Source of the DNA: Elmis aenea
Lineage: Eukaryota; Arthropoda; Insecta; Coleoptera; Elmidae
Direction of reading: 5' to 3'
DNA: 64,000 nt
NCBI GenBank assembly: GCA_947652605.1
Contig: OX393579.1
Location: 4,588,001 to 4,652,000, forward strand
Made by a program: the position numbers and the translations under genes. Under the pieces are notes generated by a model. It was not told where the DNA came from. It ran no database searches and worked only from the letters and a program-made list of their open reading frames with translations. Each line of letters begins with the position of its first letter. Within the stretch, counting starts at the first letter, position 1. Positions 33,523 through 45,814 of this stretch are shown piece by piece.

Positions 33523-36500
33523 ATGCCACATTCTGCAAACATGAGAATTCTAAAACTGTCAATAATTATTTGCATTGCATCTGTTATTGATGGTGCTCGC
33601 ATATTGGGAATTTTACATTTCCCTTCTTTTAGCCATTACCTATTGGGGAGTTCTCTTTTGCTAGAGTTAGCTAAAAGAGGGCACAATGTTACTGTTATAA
33701 CTGCTTATAAGAGAAATGCGCCAGTTGATAATTATAAAGAAATATATCTGGATGGATTTGTTGAAAAAGTAGAAGGTAAGAATGTATTATCCCCGTAAAT
33801 TGATTAATTCGGATACATTTTGCAAAATTTGTAAGTCTGTTGTAACTTCCACTACGTAAAAATTAAATAACTAAATTTAAAAAAAAAAGCTTTCTTCTCT
33901 TCACCGGAATTAAAATTTTTGAAAAGAAGAAGCAATTTTGAATACAAATGCACTATTTTAGTTAATTTTTATATCCTCAAATAATTAAAGTTTTCATTAA
34001 GTGTGCTGTGACCTGCATAAATTGAATTTAGTTTTGTCAAAAAGGGTCCGAAAAACGTTTTCGTTAATTTTAATTGACAATTGGGTTACTTAAATAGACT
34101 TTAAAGATTGCGACATTGTTTTTTTTTTACAGGAAGTCAATTTTGTTAAATGGAATGAGTGACTCATTGGGTTATTAAAATAAGAGTATTTTTTGACGAA
34201 TTCAACAATACCAAAAACTTGATATACTTATTGGGAGCAGGTATCAAACTTTGAAATTATTGTAAAGCTTTGGTAAGGTACCGTAATAATCATGTTGACT
34301 ATACTCAATAGCAACAATACGAATACATTTTTCTATTGACTCTTTTCGCAATGATCATTAACATCTAAAAATTAATTAAAACTTTTAGGAACCACAACAA
34401 AAAAGAAATTAACACATCCAAAGTATGTTTGAATAAACAGTCAAAATTGTTTGTAGTTTTATACATAAATCATAACAAAAATACCTAATTATTGGTATTC
34501 TTAAATTCACTAGAAAATACTCTATTTAAATAACCACATGAGCAACTATCGTTCCATTTAAAAAAATAGACTTTTTGTCAAAAAAAACAATTTTGCAATC
34601 TTTAAAGTCTATTTAAGTAATCTAAATGTCAATTAAAATTAACAAAACAGTTTTTCGGACATAATTAAATTCAATTTATGCAGATCACAGCACATTTAAT
34701 AAAAAATTTAATTATTTGAAATTAACTACAATAGTGCATTTGTATTCAAAATTGCTTCCGGTTTCCAAAAATGTGTTCCCTTTAAATTAACAAAGTTAGA
34801 GTCATTTCCGGAGAAAACAGAAGTGAAACAAAAGTGAATGTATGTTCTGATAATCCGGTTTTTTACACATATCATCTGTCTAAAAGTTTATTTATGTACT
34901 TACAATTAACACTAAAGAAAAAAAAGGGGGTGTACCAGATCTGTTACACCTGGTATTGCCATCACGGCCTCCTAGAGGTAAGATGGGGCTCGGGGAAGTT
35001 AAAATTTAAGGGCCCTTGTGAATGAAAAAATCTGTTTTTTCTGAGCGGAAAACAAAACGTGGGCACTTTTTTTGGTTGTTCACTTGCAATTTGCCGTTAA
35101 AATGCACATTAATCAAAAAATAATAATTAGTGGGCCCTCAGAGTCGAGCCCGGGGATGCAGCCCCTCAAGACCCACTAGTAGGCCCTGATTTCCAACATT
35201 AAAATTTTATCGTAAAGAAAAATCAAATAATTAGCGACTACTAAAGTTGACCTTAAAAGCACTCGTTCAAAAATAAAAAAATCTTTAGATAGCAAAAAAG
35301 AAATCTAGATGGCAATTAATTGGCAATTGCTAAATGTTAAAAATAAATTAGTATTATGCTAAGACTATGATATTTTATAAGCAGATTAATTCAAACGCAT
35401 ATCAAAAATAATATTTACAAAAACCGTAAAATATGTGTTACCCAAACACTAACAACTTTTCATCAAACGATAAATTTCAGAACACAAGCCGAATTTTTTC
35501 AACACTGCAGAATCATCCGCCGTGTTGAAAGACATCATCTACAACATGATGACACTGGCAATTTCTGAAGACACGTTGCGTCATCAAAATGTACAAAATC
35601 TTTTAAATTCGAACGGAGAATTCGACGTTATATTGATGGAACAGTTTTTAAACAACGCGCTTTACGGTTTTTCTTATCGTTTCAAAGCACCCATGATATT
35701 ATTTAGTATTACGGGAGCATCACCATGGATAAATGCACCAGTAGGCAATCCTGGGACACTTTCATATGTACCAAATTTGCTACTTGGGTGCACCAGCCGC
35801 ATGGACTTTTTTGAAAGACTCAACAATTTCGTGACGTATTTATTTACAGAGTTATATAAGCAACTTTACGTATTTCCTAAACATAACGAGCTAATGCACA
35901 CATATTTCCCTGGATCTCCGCACCTAAGCAAATTATATTTTAACACATCCCTCATTCTACTCAACTCTCATGTTAGTATAACTCCACCCTTACCTCACGT
36001 TCCGAATATGATACAAATAGCAGGGTTTCACATAAAGCCTCCACAAAAATTACCTCAAGATATTCAGAACGTCATGGACAATGCAAAGAATGGTGTTATA
36101 TTCTTCAGTATGGGATCAACTTTAAAAAGCAAAGATATGGACCCAGAAAAACTTGCAGCAATGATCAGGGCTGTATCAAAATTAAAACAAACTGTTCTCT
36201 GGAAACTTGAGGATGAAAATACCGAGGGATTACCAAAAAACGTAAAAGTTGCGCAGTGGTGGCCTCAACAAGATATTTTGGGTAAACCATGTTTTAAGTT
36301 AATTTGATAACTTGCAGCGAACACTTATTAACTTTCTAGCTCATCCTAATACTCGATTATTCATTACTCATGGAGGATTTCTAAGTATAACGGAAACAAT
36401 ATACCACGGAGTGCCCATCGTGGCAATTCCCGTATTTGGTGATCAAAATATAAATGCAGCAATTGCCGAGGAGAATAGTTACGGTCTCGGAATCCCATAC

Positions 36501-36864
36501 GCTGAACTAACAGAAGAGAAACTTACAAAAGCCTTAAATGAAGTATTACATAACCCAAAGTACGTTTTAGCAAACAGTGTTAGCTTAAATTAAGAACGCT
36601 GTTATATTTTATAGATACCGAGATAATGCACAAATGAGATCAAAGATTTTGCACGATCAAGAAATCAAACCAATGGATAAAGCAGTTTTTTGGATGGAAT
36701 ATGTCATTCGCCACAATGGAGCACAGCATCTTAGATCAGCAGCGTTAGATTTAACTTGGTATCAGTCAATATCGTTAGACGTGTTGTTCTTTATAATTTA
36801 CATGACATTAATACCAATTACTGCATTTTATATTATGTACTTTCAAAACACTGTGTTGTCGTAA
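33523..36864 (+). CDS. UDP-glycosyltransferase, tandem gene 1 (four exons)
   Basis: Exons 33523-33775, 35481-36281, 36340-36559 and 36615-36864 join in phase with GT/AG introns to give 507 residues, or 501 from the second Met (33541). That start is preferred because the signal peptide then begins MRILKLSIIICIASVIDGA. The N-terminal half has ARILGILHFPSFSHY, whose His (H38 of the long form) sits where UGTs have the catalytic base, and EFDVILMEQF with the conserved Asp. The UDP-binding signature runs from [12 protein letters not shown] through FITHGGFLS to GVPIVAIPVFGDQNINA (about residues 344-391). Near the C-terminus is one membrane segment (LDVLFFIIYMTLIPITAFYI). This predicts an ER-membrane, lumen-facing enzyme moving sugar from UDP-sugar to small lipophilic molecules. 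Unlike gene 2, it has no lysine-rich cytosolic tail (ends MYFQNTVLS). Intron 1 carries a mariner-like derivative. The substrate cannot be predicted. Confidence 0.9.
33893..34954. mobile_element. Internally deleted relative of the mariner-like element at 47.7 kb
   Basis: Blocks such as GGTTACTTAAATAGACTTTAA, GACGAATTCAACAATACCAA, TAATAATCATGTTGACTATA and CTCTATTTAAATAACCACAT match, with substitutions, the long inverted repeats of the transposon at 47677-50213 and mirror each other within this stretch. The right end (AAAGGGGGTGTACCAGAT...GTTACACCTGGTA) matches the transposon's end. The left terminal ~150 bp is missing. The centre keeps part of the region next to the transposase 3' end but no transposase. 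It sits in intron 1 of UGT gene 1. Confidence 0.75.
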
Positions 36865-36874
36865 AGAGGTAAAT

Positions 36875-36880
36875 AATAAA
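36875..36880 (+). terminator. Polyadenylation signal of UGT gene 1
   Basis: AATAAA lies 11 bases after the stop codon; a second one is near 36957. The 3' untranslated region is therefore short. Confidence 0.5.
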
Positions 36881-38780
36881 ATAATCAAGCAAAAACAAAA
36901 CTAAAACACAGATATACAACTAATTATTTCTGTTGCCAAATCTAAATTAATTTTGAATAAATAATATTCACCTGCTTATCTTACCAGGGAAGGTCGCGAT
37001 ATGTTGTCGCTAGAATCTGATCAAGGCTGTGTTTATTGCATCAAGAACATCAAAACTAAATGTTTTCCAAAGTTATACGGTCCACTGGCCATTTTCTTGG
37101 GAAAAATAGGGAAGAGCCTAAAAAGTTGGATAATAAAAGTAAATTTTTCGATAGCATTGGCCATGAATCCGTCAGAGAAAATCGAAATTCTTCTATTTAC
37201 CGATTCGCGCATCCTTTGCAAGTAAAATGGTGTAAGATTTTTGAAAAAATCTTGATTGGTTCCGGAGAAAAATGTAAAAACCGAAGCCCCTGCAAAAGCG
37301 GTATGATTTGAGAAGTTGTGGTATATTTGTTATAACTAAATATGTGCGACTTGCATAGGCGTTTAACATAGGGGAAACCGTTTCTCGCGTTTTTCTCCGG
37401 AACCGTTTAAGATTTCTTTCAAAAAATTTGCACCATTTTACTTGCAAACGATGCGTGCAAAATAAAACAAAATGTTATAAAGGTTTTTGATGTAGATTTT
37501 TATGCTTAATTTAAAAACAAATTTAAATTTTTTTTAGCGATCTCGAGTTAATGTTTTAACTTTTAAGCAACTCCGTGTGTTATTTTGTACTCTATTTTAT
37601 AACTGTTTATTATTGTAAACATGGCTAAATTTAAACACTTTAAAAAATTTAATATGTTAGAAGTTTACATTAATAATGATAAAAACGTAGCGGCCGACGA
37701 TAAATTTACTTGGAAATGACATTTAGTTGTTTAATAATTGCAAAACATCACTTGTTTACAAAATCATGGCAAACTTTAATAAGGAAATTTTCACAAAATT
37801 GGCCATATATCGGTTATTTTTTGCAACAAATATATAAAACAACATATTTTTGAAAAGCTAAAGAAATTCTCTTTTATATAAAGTCATGGCGCCAACTACT
37901 GTTTCCCTTTTTCATTTTATATCTCGAAAATCAAGGTCGCTAAAAAAATTAATTTTGTCTTTAAATTCAGCATACAAATCTGTATAGAAAACCTTAATAA
38001 CATTTTGTTCTATTTTATTGAATAAAGAAGTTATAGTAAATTTTCAAAAATAATAAAATTTCGTTTTTCCTCTGTAGTGCCAAAATGAAAAGCGATATGA
38101 AAAATCTGATAACATGGGCGTTCTTTTCTCAAAAAAAAATAGCTCAAGAGGCCGATATCAGTTTTTCGCTAACCATTACGGTAATCGAGATACCATGTAA
38201 AAAATTCGAATTTGGTTCATCCTGTATACGTATAAGTAGCCAGGTGTATTGAGTATTGTACGAGCATACATTCAATAACATGGTTTTATGCCAATGAAAA
38301 TGATCAAATGATGTATCTTCTAATAAACAATATCTCGGATAACGAGCTTATTTAATCACTGGCGAATCAATTTAATTGCACCACTTTTTCTTCACAGACG
38401 AGTAACTTAAAAAATATAATATTCACATGGTGCAACGCAAAAATTAATCATATCAATAATGACGTCATTGATGTTTAAAGTTGTTCACACAACTAGTTGT
38501 GAAAATGTATAATTTTGTAGGAATGCATAATAATGCGTATCGAAAATCAAAACATCCATAATAGTGGCATATTAATACCTGGTGAAGGTTCTTGTACTTG
38601 ATAGCTGGTGAAGGCCGTCGAAAACGGTACCTGTATCTCAGCTAGACAATCGGGTTATGCACCACAACATATTTAAATTGTCTACTCTGTTAGCTATCAA
38701 AAGTCAACAGATTATTAGATACTGCTTAGTTGAAACCCGTCGTTCGAGTGAGTGCTGTGCATTAGTTACGCATCTTTAAA
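36881..38780. repeat. Intergenic region between the UGT genes, with a short inverted repeat
   Basis: GCGCATCCTTTGCAAGTAAA and ATGGTGTAAGATTTTTGAAAA near 37206-37245, with TTCCGGAGAAAAA at about 37259, are mirrored near 37386-37455 (TTTTTCTCCGGAACCG ... CACCATTTTACTTGCAAACG). The arms are about 65 bp and the imperfect hairpin spans about 250 bp. It is probably a degraded transposon. Otherwise no gene is visible in the 1.9 kb upstream of UGT gene 2. Confidence 0.5.
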
Positions 38781-41700
38781 ATGAAAACCTTAACGCTGGG
38801 CATATTTTTTTGTACAATATGTGTTATTGACAGTGCTAGAATTTTGGGAATATTTCACATGCCCGCCAAAAGTCACTACTCATTAGGCAGTTCGCTTATG
38901 ATAGAATTAGCAAAGAGAGGACACGATGTTACTATAATAGCTGCATTCAAACAAAAAGCACCGATTAAGAATTTTAAAGAAATATATCTGGAAGGATTTG
39001 CCGAACAAATGAAAGGTACATGAATTCTATGTTATTAGATTTTAAAGCATAAACTCAAAACTTAAACTAAATGCTTGAATTATTTGAACGATTCGTTTAT
39101 GTAATATAAAACAGGTTCTATTAAAAATAACTTATTTTTAACAATAAAGCTACCGACAAAAACTCTAAGCTAGTACAAAATTTCTATAAGATATTTCTTA
39201 TGAAAAAGGTTTTTAATTAATTTACAAAGCTAGTCATATTTTTTATTTTCTTAAACAGTCTCTTATCAGACAGGAACGTAAAATACATCTTCTACTACAA
39301 TTTGCGTTTTCTTTTAATTTGAAACACAAAAAGCGCATTTTTTTTAACGATTTATATTATACAGTAAAGAAATACTTTATCAAAAGTTTTAGACACCATA
39401 AAAATAATCGCTTATCACTAATTATTGATAACAATTTTGCGCAATTGACCCTGCTTAGCACTACTAAATTAATCAATATGTTGTGTGTACACGAATTGTT
39501 TTATACAATTTTTGTTTCATTAAGCAGAAAAACTAAGTGTTTTTGTGACTTACTTTGAAAAGCCCTTCCAACAAAATTAAAAGAACGTGCAGTTAGTAGC
39601 GTAGCAAATGTTGTCTCACAAAATATAAAGTAAACTACTGTTTGCTCTGTTTTAAATATATCGATCTAATCATCATTCTATTTTTATCAACAAGGCTAAG
39701 GACTGCTATGTAATGCAATTATCAATCATGGGATTTAATAATATACGTTCTAAGAATCAAAGTAATAATTATATATTATTTAATCAGTAAAAGTCCAAAT
39801 TACGTTACATACAAGAGCTGATCACAATACATGTGTAACTGCTTTAATAAGAGTTAGGAAGTTTGTTAAATTAACTTGAATAATTTTACAAACCTTATAA
39901 TAAAAATACCAATCAAATTGTTAAGATTATGGTTACCAATAAACGTAGCAAACTTCTATGTTTTAAGATTACAACTACCTACTTTAGCCTTAACTTGAAA
40001 ATGTATTATTCTACTTGCATTTATGCATGACATGATATTTGTACTCATAATAAAGTTTGATTACCAATTCAACTTTGCTAATGACATCTAACATTGGGAA
40101 AATAATATGGTAAACTTAGATCAGGTGATTAGTGTATCAAATACATACAAATAATTGCAGTACTGTTAGTTTTAATCTGAACCAAATTAGTTGGTAGAAT
40201 CCCAATAGTCTTAAAAGTATAGAAGATAATCACTTACCATAAAACAGCTTCTGTATCCACGACTTGAGGTAAATTTTGGTGTTACATGGTTGAGCTTTCA
40301 AACCACGTCTCGACACATTCGCTGTAGTCTTGCGACTCCGCCTATGGCAGGAGTTGGCAGCGAAAGATGTTAATTAACGCATCTACAAACAATAAAGACA
40401 ATTGCAGAAATTTTGAATTTTAGACCAACAAAGTTTTAAGGGCAAGATTTTAAAAACTTGAAGCGATTTAAAAAATATTTTTAAATGGTTTTTGGACCAA
40501 TTGATAGTCGTTATACAATGTATAAATGCTATTTAAGATTATTATAAACAATCAAGACAATTGCAAAATAGATAGACTTGATATCTTAGAGTGACAATAA
40601 TATCCTACACCCAGAGCTGGGCATTACTTACTTAAGTATTTTTGTACTTCAGTACTTTTTCAAGTACTTTTCCGGTACTTAAGACTAGTACTGCAGTACA
40701 TTTTAAAATTAGGTACTTAAGACTTGAATCTCAAGTACTTCGGTGAAATACTGGTACTTAGTACTTGTATTAGTACTTCAGTACCACAAAAATTACTTAA
40801 GTACTTTGTAAAATACTGCAGTAAAGTGCAAAGTACTTAAGTACTTTTAGTAGACACAAGTACTTTTTAAGATATTAGGTTTTATAAGATAGGAACTGTG
40901 GTTTTCAACGTGTTAAAACTTGTCTAAAGTTTTAAACACAACCCGCATTGGAGTGCATAGAATAGCTACAGTTAAAAAGGTAATACGGACAACAGTTTTA
41001 TTAAATTTTTATTGAACTCACCCAAAAATATGCTAAAACTTTTGTTTGGGAAATTAAAAATTAAAAATGCTATTAAAGATATTAATACCGAATAAGTACT
41101 TAGAAGAATACTGCTTAATCATGGAACCTCTTGCAGCAACAATTGATCTATTGCAAGGAAAACAGTCAACATACTACGGGTGTATTCGGTATATATTATC
41201 AAGTTTAGTATAACTTAAAGTCAAATTTGAAAAAGTCAAATTTAAAACATACAACAATAATTTTAAATGCTTGCATTATCAACAGTTTACGTGTTTACGC
41301 ATTTTTTTAAAACTATTATAATTTAAATCCAGAAATAAACGACGCAGTTGTTGCTAGAGTGACATTACCAAAGTTTAAGTTAAGATGGTTTAGTGCAATA
41401 GAAGACAATGTTAAAACCTAACTAGAAAATATATTCAAACGATAATAATAAATATCTAGGTACCTACATAACATTTTATTTCGTTTATGTTTCAAAAATA
41501 TGTTGTATTTTGTGTGAGATGTGAATATTATATAACATTTGTTTTTTCGCAAGTACTAAGCACTTTCATTTAAAAATTAAAATTATATATTTTTTATTAT
41601 GTACTAATTTTTTATTAGTTTATATAAAAATAAAATTTATATTTCGACATATTATTTTTGTTTGTTTTATATGTAAGTACTATAGCAATTCATTCACTTT

Positions 41701-43961
41701 GTATGTGACCACGGTTAAAATAATAAACTAAACAAAAATTTTAACTTCAATCGAAATTTTACAAATGATAGAAAACAAGTCTAAATTTTAATCAAAACCC
41801 ACAATACAGTATAAAATTCTTATCAAATAACAATTTCTTATATATTCTTTACCATAAACGGCAATATTTTTTATTGTTGTTGCTTGTTATTAATAATTAG
41901 ATATGTATATTTCAACTTTTGTTAAAAGATAGCACTTAATTCATAAAACTTTAAATAAAAGTGGGTACATCTAAAGACTGTAGTTACAAAGCAAATTGTA
42001 TAAGAAAATTTTATGTACCTACATATGCGTTATTACATTTTGTTTTAAATATTTTCTTGGACTCAATCGCTAGAAATAGTTATACAATAATTTAATAAAT
42101 AACATCTGCAAAAAGTACTTGAGAAATACTTCAGTACTTTTTGCAAGTACTTGTACTTAAGAATCAGTACTTTTAAAAATAGCGGTACTGGTACTTAAAA
42201 TCCAAGTACTTTTCATAAGTACTTAAGACTTAAGTACTTTTTGGCCAGTACTTGCCCAGCTCTGCCTACACCAAATTAAATGAATTTTAGTTTATAATCA
42301 AAACAATTCAAGGAAAACCATAGTCGTTATACAATTTATAAACGCTATTTGATTAACATTTTTAAAAACAATCAAGCCAAGTGCAAAACAGATCGACGAT
42401 ATCTTAGAGAGACCACCAAATTTACACCAAATTAAATGAATTTTAGTTTGAATTAATGTGCTCTTATGTAAAATGTTTTCTATTGTACCGTAAAATCAAA
42501 GTTTAAGCAACAACATTTTTCTTTTAGCAACCAAAAAAAACTTATTCACTGACGCAACATCATCGGCCATATCCAACGACTTCATTTACAACATGATGGG
42601 ACTAGTCATAGCAGAAAATACACTTAAACATGAAAACGTACAGAACCTTCTAAAGTCCGACGCACAATTTGATGTTATAATAATGGAGCAGTTTTTATGT
42701 GACGCATTTCACGGATTTTCGGATCGCTTCAAGGCACCCATGATTATATTTAGCACCATGGGAGCTTCACGATGGGTGAACGCGCCTGTCGGTAACCCAG
42801 GAACACTCTCTTACACGCCCGATTTGTTACTTGGGTACAGTAGTCGCATGAATTTCTTCGAAAGGCTCAACAACTTCGTGACCTATTCTGTTACCGAGTT
42901 ATATAAGCAACTTTACGTATTTCCTAAACACAACGAGCTCATGCACAAATATTTCCCCGGATCTCCTCACTTGAGCGAACTGTACTACAACACATCGCTC
43001 GTTTTACTCAATTCCCATGTCAGTATAACTCCAGTCTTACCTCATGTTCCGAACATGATACAAATAGCAGGGTTTCACATAAAGCCTCCACAAAAATTAC
43101 CTGAAGATATTCAGAACCTCTTAGACAGTGCAAAGAATGGTGTTATCTTCTTCAGCATGGGAGCCAATTTGGAAAGCAAAAACATGGACCCGGCAAAGCG
43201 CGCGGCATTTGTCACGGCTTTATCAAAATTAAAGGAAACAGTCCTGTGGAAATTCGAAGATGAAAATACTGAGGGATTACCACCAAACATAAAAGTTGCG
43301 AAGTGGTGGCCTCAACAAGACATCTTGGGTAAATTATCTTAACATTAGATGCTTAGTCAGTAGTAGAAAATGCTACAACTTTCTTGCTTTTTAGCTCATC
43401 CCAATGTCCGAGTGTTTATCACTCATGGAGGATTATTGAGTACAACGGAAACGATTTATTTCGGTAAACCAATTATAGGAATTCCAGTATTTGGTGATCA
43501 ACATTTGAACGCAGCAACTGCCGTGGCGAGTGGTTATGGTCTAATGGTCACATACGCCGAAGTTACAGAAGAAAAACTAACAACAGCCTTAAACGAAATA
43601 TTAAACAATAAAAAGTACGCATTGATTACCATTTTTAACTCCAGTTACTAATATTTTTATTACGTTTTATAGATACAGTGATAACGCGCAGTTTAGATCA
43701 AAAATCTTGCACGATCAAGAAACCAAACCACTGGATAAAGCAGTGTTTTGGGTTGAATATGTCCTTCGACACAAGGGAGCAAAACATCTTCAATCACCAT
43801 CAATAGATTTAACATGGTATCAACTAATATCCCTAGATGTGTTGGCCTTCATATTGTGTATTGCGTTCATTTCGTTAATTGCATTTTGCTTTACAATTAA
43901 AAAACTGTGTTGTAGCAATAAAAATACCGTTACAAGTTCCAAGAAACAAAAAAAGAACTGA
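38781..43961 (+). CDS. UDP-glycosyltransferase, tandem gene 2 (four exons)
   Basis: Exons 38781-39015, 42528-43328, 43395-43614 and 43673-43961 join in phase to give 514 residues. Exons 2 and 3 have exactly the same lengths (801 and 220 bp) and phases as in gene 1. The signal peptide is [19 protein letters not shown]; the presumed catalytic His is H32 in [34 protein letters not shown] and [17 protein letters not shown] are all present (HGG at residues 356-358). A C-terminal membrane segment ([20 protein letters not shown]) is followed by a lysine-rich tail ending KQKKN, which fits the KxKxx ER-retrieval pattern. The role is as for gene 1: a lumen-facing ER detoxification or signalling-molecule conjugating enzyme with unknown substrate. 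Intron 1 (3.5 kb) holds a hAT element. Similarity to gene 1 marks a tandem duplication. Confidence 0.9.
39016..40603. other. Intron 1 of UGT gene 2, left part
   Basis: Non-coding intron sequence; nothing else recognised before the hAT element. Confidence 0.6.
40612..42264 (+). mobile_element. Decayed hAT transposon with 8-bp target duplication
   Basis: The ends CAGAGCTGGGCA and TGCCCAGCTCTG are typical hAT termini and are flanked by perfect 8-bp repeats CCTACACC (40604-40611 and 42265-42272), the target duplication size of hAT elements. Both ends carry dense clusters of AAGTACTT-type words (40620-40860 and 42112-42250), which may be transposase binding sites. The interior keeps fragments of a transposase (41100-41421). 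It is inserted within intron 1 of UGT gene 2, in the same orientation as the gene if the remnant defines its strand. Confidence 0.9.
41100..41421 (+). pseudogene. hAT transposase remnant
   Basis: The frame from 41100 reads [20 protein letters not shown] and then [21 protein letters not shown]. After several stops, 41323-41421 reads [20 protein letters not shown] and [16 protein letters not shown]. E-Y-x-x-I-M-x-P-L-A-x-x-x-D-x-L-Q-G and the later P-K-F-K-L-R-W are recognisable pieces of BED-finger-associated hAT transposases. The BED finger, the rest of the catalytic core and the dimerisation domain are missing. Confidence 0.6.
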
Positions 43962-43965
43962 AGCA

Positions 43966-43971
43966 AATAAA
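43966..43971 (+). terminator. Polyadenylation signal of UGT gene 2
   Basis: AATAAA begins five bases after the stop codon. Cleavage 10-30 bases on would fall at or just inside the foldback element that starts at 43989. Confidence 0.5.
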
Positions 43972-43988
43972 AATTTGTGATTATTATA

Positions 43989-45812
43989 CAGGGTGAGTCA
44001 CGACGGAAGCGTCGGAGTTTTATGGCAAAACGGTTTATATTTTCAAATTTCTGTCGCTGTTAGATCATGTAAGTCAATAAGGGCTACATTTTAAAAATAT
44101 TTTCAAATATACAGGGTGCTCCAAAAAAGAGTGCCATATCAAAGTTATACTTTTTCTTATGGAACACCCTGTATATTTTTACATTTTTGGATTGCTCTTT
44201 TAATTTAATTCAAAAAATGTATAAGGTTATATGGGTCTAAAGTCAACCGTTCTCGTGAAAATTGCATTTTCATGAAAATACAGTATTTTCAAAAATTTTC
44301 AACATTTAAAAACTTTGAGAAGTCTGAAGAAATTCGCTTGGAGATAAGATTGACAATAGATTATGTAACACTTTGCACCATCTACATTTTTAAAATATTG
44401 TACAGGGCGTTTTTTACGCTCGATCAAACTTGTGAAACTTTAAACATCGATAACTCATTTTTTTTAAATACAACTCCCTATATTTTTTTACACCGTCTTA
44501 TAGAAAATTTAATTCTCTTTCGAAAACATTCAGGCTGTTTTTTTACCTAAAGTTGATATTTTCCGAGATATCGCGATTTTATTGTTAATTATTAGGGCAA
44601 AGTAATATTTTCAAGTAGGCTGTGAAGGTAGACAGCGGTAATTTGAAACAATTGAAAGAAAAAAACAAGAAACTTATAATTTCGTCGTTTGCCTACACAT
44701 TTTTGACATTTTTTTAAAAGAAAGTTGCAGATTTACCATTTTTACGTTTAAATATAGGTTTGTCATCAGGGCCACAATATTTTTCATATAATTGAATTTG
44801 ATCGTTTGCCAAGTCCTAAAAACCAATTGATAATGTATTAGGTACGAGAACGGAACGCTGATTTAAAAAAAAAAGCAATACTGACTTGTTTAATTTTACA
44901 TTTAAAAAAAAAACATGGTTGGTACTGTTTTCGGTAGAGTGTCGTAGTATCGTATAGTAAACAGACAAAAAATGGTTTATATGATTTAGTAATTATCTTA
45001 TAACACTGGTCCAATAAATAAATGCATAAATAATTTTAAAAAATCTCTATTTAAACGTAAGTATGGTAAAACTACAATTTTCCTATAAAAATATATCAAA
45101 AGTGTGTAGTCAAATGATACAATTATAAGTGTCTTGTTTTTTCTTTCAATTGTTTCAAATTACCGCTGTCTACCTTCATAGCCTACTTGAAAATATTACT
45201 TTGCCCTAATAATTAACAATAAAATCGCGATATCTCGGAAAATATCAACTTTAGGTAAAAAACAGCCTGAATGTTTTCGAAAGAGAATTAAATTTTCTAT
45301 AAGACGGTGTTAAAAAATATAGGGTGTTGTATTTAAAAAAAAATGAGTTATCGATGTTTAAAGTTTCACAAGTTTGACCGAGCGTAAAAAACGCCCTGTA
45401 CAATATTTTAAAAATGTAGGTGGTGCAAAGTGTTACATAATCTATTGTCAATCTTATCTCCAAGCGAATTTCTTCAGACTTCTTAAAGTTTTCAAATGTT
45501 GAAAATTTTTGAAAATACTGTATTTTCATGAAAATGCAATTTTCACGAGAACGGTTGACTTTAGACCCATATAACCTTTTACATTTTTTGAATTAAATTT
45601 AAAGAGGAATCCAAAAATGTAAATATATACAGGGTGTTCCATAAGAAAAAGTATAACTTTGATATGGCACTCTTTTTTGGAGCACCCTGTATGTTTGAAA
45701 ATATTTTTAAAATGTAGCCCTTATTGACTTACATAATCTAACAGCGACAGAAATTGGAAAATATAAACCGTTTCGCCATAAAACTCCGACGCGTCCGTCG
45801 TGACTCACCCTG
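43989..45812. mobile_element. 1.8-kb palindromic foldback element
   Basis: The ends are CAGGGTGAGTCACGACGGAA and its near complement, both flanked by TA (43987-43988, 45813-45814). The arms are about 720 bp and nearly identical: the first ~600 bp mirror each other with only scattered changes, including an inner pair of CAGGGTG...CACCCTG words. The loop is about 390 bp (44710-45090). Mirror-image 92-codon open frames (44272-44550 plus, 45529-45251 minus) result from the symmetry and have no recognised family. No transposase. It lies 27 bp after the stop of UGT gene 2. Confidence 0.85.
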
Positions 45813-45814
45813 TA

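Noticed and set aside
44272..45529. Mirror-image 92-codon frames in the two arms of the palindrome
   Set aside because: They follow from the near-perfect symmetry. No start context, splice signals or family resemblance.
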